From Cladophialophora immunda (lineage: Eukaryota; Ascomycota; Eurotiomycetes; Chaetothyriales; Herpotrichiellaceae): a stretch of 64,000 nt of DNA. This document shows positions 48,634 through 58,241 of the stretch, piece after piece. The notes beneath the pieces are model-generated. The model was not told the DNA's origin. It did no database searches and was given only the letters and a program-made list of their open reading frames with translations. Within the stretch, counting starts at the first letter, position 1; every line of letters starts with the position of its first letter. A program made the translations under genes and the position numbers. The stretch is from NCBI RefSeq assembly GCF_000835495.1, contig NW_015622550.1:4298-68297 (forward strand), written 5' to 3'.

Positions 48634-50033
48634 TTAGACACAGGCTGGGTGACGAAGAAGAATTCCACCGTCAACGGCCAGGCAGGTTCCCGTGATGTAG
48701 CCGTTGGTCGCCAAAACCAGTACAGCCTGATGAGAGGCAAAGAGTCAGTTCACAGAATCCGCCGTTGGGTCAAAGTCTTATCAAGCCATTTCAGCGATCG
48801 ACTTACTCCTGCCATTTCTTGATCTGTTCCAGGACGCCCCGTGGGCACGTTGGCGCCCACCTTCTTCATCTCTGCGTCGTACTCTTCTTGCGGCCAGTTG
48901 GTCTTGTTCGTGGCGTCGGAGCTGCCGTACGTGAGCTCGGATGGAAAATAGCCTTCAGTCAAAGTATTGGTCAGCTCTCGAGTTGCAGGTCACCAAGGTG
49001 ATGGGATCACCCCTTTAGGCGCGTACCAGGACATATGGCGTTGACTCGAATACTGATTCCGGGTGTGATCAACTCATATGCCAACATCTTCGTGAGGTGG
49101 TTGGCCGCCGCCTTACTGCACTGCATCCCATGTCAGCGAGATGCCATCAAGCGGCGGCGGTCTCGTACGTTGTAGGCGTACTGGCTGTTTTGTGACCTGC
49201 ATTCGTAGAGTCAATTTACGGTGGTCGGTTTTCTCTTCATTGAGAAACTTTACCATTTTGTCATTCCGCTTTGAGAGGAAACATTGATGATGTTGCCTGG
49301 AGCATGGGAAGGACTCTTGACAGCCGCGGACAAAAGTGGCACGAATGCAGCGCTGACAAAGTAGATCTGGGTGTTGTTGGACAAGGATACTGGCAATATC
49401 TTAGCGAAAGACATATTCTGGTGAGATATGCCGGGGAGGGGGAGGTACCTTGCTGCCAGTCATTGATGTCCTCGTCGAACATAGCTTTCCCATAAACCTC
49501 GGGTCCATCTTCAGGCTTGGCTGCTGCTCGCCCACTACCAATACCAGCATTGTTTACGAGTCTGGAATCCTTCCCAGTCAGTCATCGGATTGCTTCGAGT
49601 ACGGCTCTGGCACTTGCATGTTGACGTAGTCGTTGCTCTTGGAAATTTCCTCAACGGCTCGACGAATGCTATCCTTTGAAGTCACATCCATCTGCAGGGG
49701 GACTAGCGAGCCTCCCGAATTGCCTAGTGCCGCGGGTGAGCCATGCGCTTTGGCGCTGGCTTCGAGGACTTCACGTCGGCGACCTGTGATGTACACCTTT
49801 GCTCCATTCACTGCAAATACCTGTGCGATCACTTAATTTTTTCGTCAATGTCGAGTCCAATAAGTAGCGACGATCGCACTCGACTTACTCAGGCCAATCC
49901 CCGTTCCGCCGCCAGTAACTAAGGGGAAGTTAGCCACATGCTCAATCCAGCTCGCATTTTCAGCATTACCAACTGCAACACATCCTCGCAGATCGAACAG
50001 GGTCCTGGCTGACAACGGGTGCGCTTCAGCCAT
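48634..50033 (-). CDS. Short-chain dehydrogenase/reductase (SDR 4)
   Basis: SDR of about 300 residues, the only intact gene in the decaying middle block. It starts at 50,033 (MAEAHPLSARTLFDLRGCVA). After introns it reads VVTGGGTGIGLM, IAQVFAVNGAKVYITGRRRE, VPLQMDVTSKDSIRRAVEEI, ILVNNAGIGSGRAAAKPEDG, IYFVSAAFVPLLSAAVKSP, NIINVSSQSGMTKW, SQNSQYAYNCSKAAANHLTK (YxxxK intact), VNAICPGYFPSELT, GYITGTCLAVDGGILL, and the end RHPACV. The intron before LVNNAG uses a GC donor (AAC AT|GCAAGT), a known minor class. Seven introns, all frame-consistent. Fungal homologs are usually annotated gluconate-5-dehydrogenase or rhamnolipid-type reductase; the substrate is open. Confidence 0.87.
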
Positions 50034-50659
50034 AATGCTTGTTTCTTTCTTGTTGACCCCGAAAAGTCAGTGGCGAGATTGAGGCACTTCTGTTTGTACT
50101 TCAACAAAACTTGAAGCCGGATCTAGGATTGCAGATTTTCGCATTGTCAGTTCGCGTTTCGACAGCTTTGAGAGGGCCAATGAGCGAGCGTTCACAATCC
50201 GGCGCTTGCCTGGCGGTATACCGCTCGTTGCCGCCTCCGCTACCCCTCGATGGAAGTCTGCAGCATTAGGTTCGAATGAGAGGTGATCTACCGTCACGTA
50301 CCGCAAAAGTTTTAGGCTAAACCATTTTCGAAGACCGAATACAGGCTCATGGCGTATCATGGTGACCTTTAGATCCAGATTCAATTCCAGTGCTACATCG
50401 TAGCAAGGAAAGAGAATAAGATAACGGGGATTTGCAGAGGCCCATGGGCAGAGCGCGTTCAGGCTGGGGCACCGTAATTACATATCGGGGTAAGCTTGAG
50501 CGATGGCCCCCCTAAAAGAAGCGAGATCATGCTGCCTCTTGAAAAACAAAGGACTATATGAATACTCTGGGATGGCACTGCTTCTCAAAATTCTCGAAAA
50601 CCCACACGCATAATTGCTGCTCTGTTTTGCTTGTCTGTTTTGCTTCACGAGAATCCATC
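50034..50659. promoter_or_regulatory. Bidirectional intergenic region, SDR 4 / transporter 2
   Basis: 626 bp between divergent starts; no domain-bearing frame. It should hold the SDR 4 promoter and the former promoter of transporter 2. Confidence 0.4.
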
Positions 50660-53068
50660 ATGGGCGGCCCGGTTGCTTCTCATGTCGCTGGCACAACCGT
50701 GCCAGACTTCAAGAACATCGCGAACAATACCCATGGACACTGGTGGCTGGATCCATGTAGGTCTTTGAACCAGTGCCCTTGAAACAAGAATACTGTATCA
50801 TTGACAGGCTTCACAGGCTTGAGAATGAATGTATTTCATTGCCTCGGTCTATGCATTGACTTTGTTTTTCAATGGATGTATGTTATAGGAGAACCCGCAC
50901 TCATAGATGTTGCCTCCCTAACTCTGCACAAGATGACGGCAGTCTACTCAATGGTATCCAAAGCATCAATCAATGGCAAGACTATTTTCATACCCCTTCG
51001 GCCCACACCCTTGGCTTGATGGCTTCGGCTGGATTTCTCCCGGGCGTCGCTGCTGGGTTCGCCGCAGATCGATTCGGCCAGTACTTCGGTCGTCGACCGA
51101 CAGTCTGGCTAGGTTCTCTCATCTCTGTAAGTTTCGGGCCACCGCGGTGCCTCTCTCAGAACCACTGACTGCGGTGTGATAGATTGATCATTTGTAATGG
51201 TCACAGCGAAGAGTACCGCCTCATTCTGCGGCGGCCGTGCCTTTATGGGATTCGGGGTGAATTTTGCTCTGGTTGCCGCTCCTCCGATGCTTCAAGAAAT
51301 TGCACATCCTCGGATCCGGTCCCAGCTTGGTGGCTTCTGTAAGTGATAGTATTCTCCGACTGTATTCCAACGACTGACATTGGCTAGACACCTGCATCTA
51401 CTACATTGCCGCCATTGTCTGAGGAAGTGCCTGCTTGGGATGCCTCAGAGTTAAAGGCGAACTCGGATGGCGGTTACCATGCTACATTCAGGCCGTTGGG
51501 CCTGCGCTCACCATTCTGATGACGCTGACAGCTCCGGAATCTCCGCGGGTAAGTCAAGTCGAGAGGGTAGAAGACCTCGAGCTCATCGTGTGTAGTGACT
51601 TGCGAAAAAAGGGGAAGCTTGAACAAGCCCGAAGAGTCCTTGTCAGGTATCACGCCAATGGGCATGAGGACGATGCCCTTGTTGGTTATGAATGGCGCGA
51701 GGTTTAGGAGGCTCTTCGCGAAGAGGACGAGAATGCCCAAACCAAGTACACCGATTACCTGAGAGGCTCCGGAAATCGGCATCGACTCCCAATCATTCTA
51801 GTTGTCTCTGTTGGCACCAATTGGGTCGGCAATGGAATCATCTCCTACTATCTCAGTCCGACCCTCCAGACGCTGGGCATCACGGACTCTAGATCTCAGC
51901 TGGAGATCATTATCGGTATGAATGTGTGGAATTGTAAGTTTTTCCCTGCTGCTTGTTCCAAAAATTTAAAACGCTGATGCGTGAATTAGTTTTTGTCTCA
52001 ACAATCGCCGCTGTATATGTGGACCATATCGGCCGACGTCCTCTGTGGCTGGTGTCCACAGCTGGCATGCTCGCCAATCTAATCACCGTCATGGGTCTTT
52101 CTGCTTCATATTCGAAATCCCACGCCAGTGGAGTCGGTATTGCCGTCATCCCCTTTCTATTTCTCTTCTATGGCGCCTATGATCTGGCTTGGACGCAATT
52201 GGCATCTTCGTAAGTGTGCGCCTACCACTCCCACCACGGCACAAGTGCTGAAATATAACCTAGTTATCTAATCGAAATTCTGCCTTTCTCGATTCACACC
52301 AAGGGCCAGGCCAATTTCGTCTGCTTTCAAACCTTAGTAGTTGCTGGCAACACCTGGGTGAACCCCATTGCACTTGCGGCAACAGCGTGGTTTTCGATAC
52401 TGTATCGATAAGCCTAATACAATACTAGTATTAATTAGGTAGTATTAGTATCATCATTATGCTCTTAGCATCTTAATACTAGTACTATATCTAGACTAGT
52501 GTACTCAGATCGAGCCTAGTCTATCTATATATAGTCTAGCGTAAAGGCGCTCTTAAATTTCCGCCCCCCCGCCTTACTCGGCCTTCCGTTAGTTTTGGCC
52601 CCAAAACGCTTCTGCTAAAGTATTATAATACCTTCGGAAGGATACTTATGATACGCGCTAATACTAGTATTATCATAATACCTTTCGATACCTGAGGTAT
52701 CAAAAACCACGCTGTGTGGCAATCGAGTGGAAATAGTGAGTGTTGCTACAATCTCGGACTCAACGGGGTGTGCATGATGTTTTCCTGAGGCAATACTAAC
52801 AGTGACGTTTTCTCGCAGTTACTCTGTCTACATAGGCATCACGGCGGCGCTCTGCGTCATTATCTGGTTCAAATTCCCGGAGACCAAGAACTTGACGATC
52901 AAGGAGATCGCAATTCGCTTCGATGGCGATAGGGCGAAGGGTATTCTTGAGGCTTCTCGTGGAGATGGTGGAGTCCCTGAACCTTTCGAAGCTGCCTCGG
53001 CCACTATCACTGGTGAAAAGGCCGTTGCCGGTGATCCAACAGAACACGTGGAGTTCCCTGGCCAGTGA
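50660..53068 (+). pseudogene. MFS sugar transporter 2, inactivated and split by a MITE
   Basis: Paralog of the transporter at 44,681-46,625, same architecture: MGGPVASHVAGTTVPDFKN start, NVFHCLGLC, DGSLLNGIQSINQWQDYFH, GFGVNFALVAAPPMLQEIAH, PRIRSQLGGF, MTLTAPESPR, GTNWVGNGIISYYLSPTLQT, VDHIGRRPLWLVSTAGML, NPIAL, then the MITE, then EWKYYSVYIGITAA and FPETKNLTIKEIAIRFDGDR, ending EHVEFPGQ. Lesions: an extra G at 50,858 between GLC and the helix continuing TLFFNG; a missing base near 51,183-51,186; TGA at 51,420-51,422; TGA at 51,596-51,598 (Trp expected); TAG at 51,705-51,707 (Glu expected); and the 332-bp MITE. It is clearly dead. Exon borders elsewhere follow normal splice signals. Confidence 0.9.
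52383..52714. mobile_element. hAT-like MITE inserted in transporter 2
   Basis: A 332-bp AT-rich insertion inside an exon. The ends CAGCGTGGTTTTCGATAC (left) and, read from the right on the other strand, CAGCGTGGTTTTTGATAC form terminal inverted repeats; weaker inverted similarity extends about 50 bp inward to AATACTAGTATTA. The flanks are an 8-bp target duplication TGCGGCAA (52,375-52,382) / TGTGGCAA (52,715-52,722), one transition apart. CAG-starting TIRs and an 8-bp duplication are hallmarks of hAT elements. It has no coding capacity, so it is a non-autonomous MITE. Removing element plus one duplication restores the transporter frame (PIALAAIEWKYY). Confidence 0.92.
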
Positions 53069-53682
53069 AGGCCGAAAGTAGGACCAAGACTTTCTCGCCG
53101 GTAGTAGGCTACGTCGTAACCAATACGCCTACCATGTCACTTTCGCAGGAGACAAGTCCGAGACACACGTTGATTTTCTGCAATGACAGGGGATAGCCTA
53201 GCCACCAGCTCGAACTGAAGCAGCAATACACATGATGAAAACAAGACTACTTTGACGGAACTTGGGAGATGGTACACAGAGACTGTTGGAAATTGATATA
53301 TAGCTTTTACGCACCTGGAGACTGCTCTGCTATTGGAGGCCCTTTGTTCTTTACTTGAATCCCAAGTGAACTGCAGTCTCCGGTCGAGGCCGCAGTATTT
53401 ACTAGGACCTACAGGGTGAGGTGGTCTTCGGACACACAGTCAGCCAATAAATACTACTCTCATTGATGTAAGAAACCTACTTCCACCATGGCAGGGAACT
53501 CGCCTAGATGAGATGACATACTGATGATGGATGCAGAAGTTATAGATTAGCAAGACAAGATTGAATGCATCTCACAAGCATCCGACGCTCCAAAGATATC
53601 TTACTCGCGTGGCACTCATCCGAGGGGCCAACCCCCTGACGAAATACACCACCATGGACTCCATACCGCTATCTCCGACACC
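53069..53682. other. Convergent 3' region
   Basis: 614 bp between the transporter 2 and SDR 5 stop codons. No gene recognised. Confidence 0.4.
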
Positions 53683-54708
53683 TCACCAAGCACAATGACC
53701 TCCGTCGATTCTCAGATCAGTGGCGGTCATAAAGCTACTCGCGTCAGACAGCAGGTAAATGATTGGTCCTCGCAGTTCATCCGGGAAGCAGAGTCGATGG
53801 AGCATATTCTGGCCATTCCAGCGTGCTTCCATGTCGTCGTGTTTGAGGGCGTCTTCAGTTGCCGCGGTCCGTACGTAGCCTGGGCTTAGGGTGTTGACTC
53901 GAATTAGGGGCATGTCGCGTCTGGCACCCCATTCGGAGGCGAGACTGCGACCCAGTTGCAGGACGGCAGACTTGGCCGAGTTGTACGCGCTCGAGTCGGC
54001 GCCTTGGTTGACGACGTGCCCACTCATGGATGCTATGAGGACCATGCTCCCGCTGTGATCGGCGCCCTGCATGGCTCTCGCGACCGCCTGGGCGGCGATG
54101 AACGTTGCCATGACATTGATCTCGAGTAGCCGGCGGAAATCATTGGGAGGGTAGGTAATCGACGGGCCCGTGTCAGATTGACCAACACACGCCAACAGCC
54201 CGCGGATGGGATGTCGAAGCTCCTCCCGAAGCGTTCCCAAGGCTTGCCGCACGGACTCCTCGCTGGTCACGTCGCAAGACCGGTATAGAATGCTCGATCC
54301 GTTACTTTTCGCGCACGCGTCCAGAGCGTCTTGCCAGAAATCTTACTCAGTCAACCGTCCTCACGCGGATGGATTGAGATCTGGGCTGGTCTGTGACAAC
54401 CCGCCGAGACCATGGACTTCGACTCACTCCATACGTCTTGCAAAGGCTTTTCGTACCGATCGAGGATAACGGCGTCCCCGCCACTTTGCAATATAGCCTC
54501 CGTAGCCTTTGTACCAATTCCCCCGATTCCTCCTGTGACTATGTCTTTCTCAGCCGTGCTTGGTTCCAAGTCAGGAATGCCCAAAAAATAACCACAACCT
54601 ACCGATTATGCTTCGGCGATCCAACCGAAACAGCGACTGCGTGCTTACCTCAGGGCCACCTTGCCGTGGTTTGGCTTCAGGAGGCGGTGCATCGACGTGG
54701 CCGCCCAT
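53683..54708 (-). CDS. Short-chain dehydrogenase/reductase (SDR 5), paralog of SDR 2
   Basis: SDR of about 285 residues. It starts at 54,708 (MGGHVDAPPPEAKPRQGGPE). Intron 1 splits the cofactor motif, which reads SLFRLDRRSIIVTGGIGGIG after splicing. Exon 2 has TEAILQSGGDAVILDRYEKP; a second intron (from 54,432, GTGAGT) leads to FWQDALDACAKSNG, LYRSCDVTSEESVRQAL, HPIRGLLACVGQSD, NDFRRLLEINVMATFIAAQA, SMVLIASMSG, SAYNSAKSAVLQLGRSLASE (YxxxK intact), VNTLSPGYVRTAAT, and the end DLRIDGGHCAW. The domain order, the HPIRGL motif and the GGHCAW terminus match SDR 2 closely, so the two arose by duplication. Probably a polyol/ketose oxidoreductase. No lesion seen. Divergent from the zinc dehydrogenase on its right. 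Confidence 0.88.
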
Positions 54709-55163
54709 GTTTGTCAAAGTCGAGAGTGTATCCCAAAAGGCTGTCTAAGACCGGATAGCGCACAAAAAGCGCTTCAGACGTCGCAGGGTGGTTGGTAAAA
54801 GTGAGGGCTCTTGCGTTGAAGTTTCGTCTCAGGGTAAGGGTCACCCGGTATCTATGCCAGAGTACGACCAGCAAAATGGAAGGATGCATTGACAGATACT
54901 TGTTGGAGCGATTCGCCAGGCTGTATGTCTCCAAAAACGGCTGTCCCTAGTGTCGTCGATCTATGGTCTGCGGAAGGGCGGGTTCCCGCCTTGCGCCCGC
55001 CGGCACGAGCGGACTCCTTGCGAAGAACCGGTGTCTTTGGAAGCACCCAGGAAAGCATAGTCGAGAGTCAAAAAGCTCTGAGAAATTGCACAGTTCATCC
55101 ACGACACGTCGAACAAGGGCAGTTCTTCCCCGTTGAAAAGGACTAGTCTACAAGCTCGATAAC
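54709..55163. promoter_or_regulatory. Bidirectional promoter, SDR 5 / zinc dehydrogenase 2
   Basis: 455 bp between divergent start codons; the frame at 54,889-55,146 on the plus strand shows no domain. Co-regulation of the flanking dehydrogenases is plausible. Confidence 0.45.
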
Positions 55164-56353
55164 ATGAGATTTGTGAGGTTATCCGGGCTAAATTGCGCAG
55201 AGATGAGCTGAACCTTCCGCAGCAAAACCCGAGTGTAGTGGTGATAGGACCTGGAGAGGCCCGACTACAAGAGTCTCACATACCAGAAGTCACCGGGCCC
55301 AACGATGCAATTGTCCGAATAGAACGTGTCGGAGTTTGTGGGAGCGATGTTAGTTATCCCCCTCGAGCTTTTACTATGAGTGTCGTTTGCATAAAGTCGT
55401 CTAATCACGGTTACACAGTGCATTTCTGGGACGATGGCGCTATTGACGGCAAACCTGTGTCCCAGACAGAATATTTGCCTCTAGGACATGAAGCCGTCGG
55501 GTCTGTGTTTACAGTCGGTGACAAGGTCGAACATCTCAAAGTCGGTGACAGAGTTGCAGTTGAACCCGCTACGCCTTGCCGGGTCTGTATTCGGTGCAGA
55601 GAAGGCCTGTACAACTTGTGTCCAAATATCAGGTTTGCCGGATCATCAACCGCCGATCCAGCATGTTTGGCAAAGTTCTACAAGGCGCAGGCCGACTTTT
55701 GCTATAAACTTCCCGACCATATCACCTGGGAAGAGAGAGCGATGATTGAACCCTTGGCCGTGGCAGCACACTCGGTAATGATGATCGGCATCAAACTGGG
55801 GCAAGGCCTTGTCATCTTTGGTGCCGGCACGATTGGTCTGGTCTGCGAAGCAGTCGTCAAAATGTTCGGGGCTCGAGGAATCGTGTCTGTCGACATCTTG
55901 GACCACAAGTTGGATTTCGCCAAAAGGTTTCTGAACAGTCACACTTACAAATCGACCGCTGACAAGTCCCCCGAGGAGACTGCTGCCGATATCATCAGAC
56001 AGGCCGAGCTCGGCCAGGGGGCAGACGCCGTGATAGAAGCTTCGGGGTCTGCAATTTGTACCAACACCGCAGTCCATGTGCTGAGGAAGGGCGGCCAGTT
56101 TGTCCAGACCGGTATTGGCAAACATGTCATCGATTTCCCCATCTTTCAGTTCAGCATCAAGGAACTGCACATGCATGGGGCATTCCGCCACGGCGAGGGA
56201 GATTTCCGACTAGCTATCGACGCATTGCAACATTCCTTGATTCCCGTCAAAGACCTAATCTCTCAGCTCTATGACTTCGAGGACACTGAGACGGCTTTGG
56301 GTGCAACCTTGAAGGGCCAGGGTATCAAGAACATGGTACAGGGCCCGCGATAA
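55164..56353 (+). CDS. Zinc-dependent polyol dehydrogenase (MDR 2)
   Basis: Sorbitol/xylitol/L-arabinitol-dehydrogenase-like MDR of about 350-370 residues. Chosen start ATG 55,164 (MRF) with a 50-bp intron (55,173-55,222) joining to QNPSVVVIGPGEARLQ. Motifs: RVGVCGSD (catalytic Cys), EYLPLGHEAVGSVF (His-Glu), PATPCRVCIRCREGLYNLCP (structural zinc, four Cys), ERAMIEPLAVAA, LVIFGAGTIGLV, VSVDILDHKLDFAK (Asp, NAD-type), VIEASGSAIC, GAFRHGEGDFRLAI, ending KNMVQGPR. Oddity: between GVCGSD and VHFWDDG lie 69 extra in-frame bases that look like an intron (GTTAGT...TTACACAG, 55,349-55,418). Splicing it shifts frame by one base, as if a G at the donor were lost; leaving it in adds 23 residues next to the active site. 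It may be slightly damaged. Confidence 0.8.
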
Positions 56354-56513
56354 GGCCTCAAAAGTACATAGGAATATCATGGTAACAGTTTCATGTGCAG
56401 TCCATCCTGGAAATTGTCTCTTTGGCAGATCGCTATTCAGTATCTTCGACATCATCTGTGACCTTATATGCTAATCTAACCTCATTGAGGGTGGCCTCTG
56501 ACGGTGAAGCTGT
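56354..56513. other. Short convergent 3' region
   Basis: 160 bp between the stops of the zinc dehydrogenase and the monooxygenase; no feature seen. Confidence 0.5.
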
Positions 56514-58241
56514 CTATCTGGTCGCTGCTGGGCCAGCTGAAGTTGGGAGAAAATTCCTGTACCAGTCCGCCGGGTGGGCCTTACGTGTATCATTGACCTC
56601 GTCTGTATCTTCCTGGTGCAGCAGGAATCCGTGGTAGTTGTCGGCGGTAATGGCGTCGCATATCCTGCGGTAATGCCCAAAGCCACCTGTATAGACTGGG
56701 AATGGCCGCACTTGACCCGTGAGATTGGAGCCATCGTACCACGAGCTGGGCGCGTATGGGTACATGGTTTTCTGAGCCTCAGAATGAACATGGCTGATCC
56801 AGGCATCGGTAGCATCACCCCTTGCCTCGATCTCGTCGACCTTGTGAGTGCGTAGGTAGGTCAGGCACTCTGCAACCCAATCGACGTGTTGCTCCAAGGT
56901 TGGTGGGACGTTCGAGATGACACCAGGCCCGCCCGGGCCCGCGAGGGTGATCAAATTCGGAAACCCAGGTGTGGCCAAGCCCAAATAGGAGTAAGGACCA
57001 TCTTTCCAGACATCTTTCAACTTCTGGCCGCCCCGTCCCGTTACATCAATTTGGAGCATTGGCCCTGTAATGGCTTCGAATCCTGTTGCAAAGACTACCA
57101 AATCAAATTCGTATTCGGTGTCTCCAGCGGTCAAGCCCTTTGTAGTCATCTGCCTGATGGGAGACGCCCGGAGATCGACCAATTTGACATTTTCTTGGTT
57201 GTAGACTTGGTAATAATTGGTTTCCAAAGGGACACGCTTGGCGCCAATGGGATAGGAAGTGGGCTTGAGCAGGGCGGCGGTGTCGGGGTCTTTCACAATG
57301 GCGTCGATTTGCTCGCGCACGAAATCAGCAGCGACCTTGTTGGCTTCATGATCTGAACCAATGTCGTTAAAGGTGCCAAACATGAACCGGAATCCGCCAA
57401 GGTTCCACCCAGCCTGCAGGCCCTTGCGCTGTTCTTCTGGAGTTGCTTCCTTCAGAGATTTCGTACCGACGTAGAAAGGCAATCCGCCGGGAGAGTATCG
57501 TGTGACTTTGATGAGCTCAGGGTAGTTGGCCTTCCACAGTCGTTGGACGTCAGGGTCGAGAGGTTGATTACGTAGGGGAATGGTAAATGTCGGAGTTCGC
57601 TGGAACACCGTGAGATGAGCGGCCGTCTTAGCGATCTCTTGTATGATCTGGATACCAGATGACCCTGTACCGATGACTGCTATTCGCAAACCCGTGAAAT
57701 CGATAGGCTCTGCCGGCCATCGTCCTGTGTGCACCCAGCGGCCCTCGAATTTGTCGATGCCTGGCACGGCAGGAGTAGCAGGAACCGAGAGATTGCCAAC
57801 CGCACTGACAAAGAACCTTGCTGAGACGCTGTCACCGGTGCCGGTGGTTATAGTCCATCGCCGCGTCTTCTCATCATACACGGCTGTGGTCACTTTTGTT
57901 TTGAATTGGAAATGCCGCCGCAGATCGAACCGGTCGGCAGCGTGCGAAAGATACGACAAAACCTCACCTCCGCTAGGGTAGCGCTCAGTCCACGTCCACT
58001 CTTGACACAGCTCTTCATCGAACGTATAGCAATATGTCAAGCTTTCCGAGTCGCAGCGCGCTCCCGGATATCTATTCCACCACCAAGTTCCTCCTACATC
58101 GTCTGCGGCTTCGAAACCACGGACCCTGAACCCAAGCTTGTTCAGAGAGTAAATCATGTAGAGACCAGAGAAGCCGGCTCCAACGACGACGACGTCGGTT
58201 TCGCCGACGTGGCCGTTGGCGCTGGTGCTGCCGATAGCCAT
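56514..58241 (-). CDS. Flavin-dependent Baeyer-Villiger monooxygenase
   Basis: Intronless gene for a 575-residue Class B flavoprotein monooxygenase that would insert oxygen next to a ketone, giving an ester or lactone, using FAD and NADPH. From MAIGSTSANGHVGETDVV: FAD site GAGFSG (residues 21-26), GGTWWWNRYPGARCD (50-64), the BVMO fingerprint FEGRWVHTGRWP (165-176, matching FxGxxxHxxxWP), NADPH site GTGSSG (191-196), FATGFEAITG, and an end rich in Pro/Ala. Length is slightly above cyclohexanone monooxygenase. The frame stays open upstream through a CAG/CTA-repeat that would add poly-Gln/Leu-Gln; ATG 58,241 is preferred because the repeat lies directly before it. Convergent with zinc dehydrogenase 2. 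Its link to sugar catabolism is unclear; a cyclic ketone or keto-sugar substrate is inference. Confidence 0.92.
   Translation of the reverse strand: MAIGSTSANGHVGETDVVVVGAGFSGLYMIYSLNKLGFRVRGFEAADDVGGTWWWNRYPGARCDSESLTYCYTFDEELCQEWTWTERYPSGGEVLSYLSHAADRFDLRRHFQFKTKVTTAVYDEKTRRWTITTGTGDSVSARFFVSAVGNLSVPATPAVPGIDKFEGRWVHTGRWPAEPIDFTGLRIAVIGTGSSGIQIIQEIAKTAAHLTVFQRTPTFTIPLRNQPLDPDVQRLWKANYPELIKVTRYSPGGLPFYVGTKSLKEATPEEQRKGLQAGWNLGGFRFMFGTFNDIGSDHEANKVAADFVREQIDAIVKDPDTAALLKPTSYPIGAKRVPLETNYYQVYNQENVKLVDLRASPIRQMTTKGLTAGDTEYEFDLVVFATGFEAITGPMLQIDVTGRGGQKLKDVWKDGPYSYLGLATPGFPNLITLAGPGGPGVISNVPPTLEQHVDWVAECLTYLRTHKVDEIEARGDATDAWISHVHSEAQKTMYPYAPSSWYDGSNLTGQVRPFPVYTGGFGHYRRICDAITADNYHGFLLHQEDTDEVNDTRKAHPADWYRNFLPTSAGPAATR

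Noticed and set aside
43305..53068. RIP as the cause of the pseudogenes in the cluster
   Set aside because: CA/TG dinucleotides are normal here; lesions include single-base indels, a T-to-A donor change and a TAT-to-TAA change, which RIP does not make.
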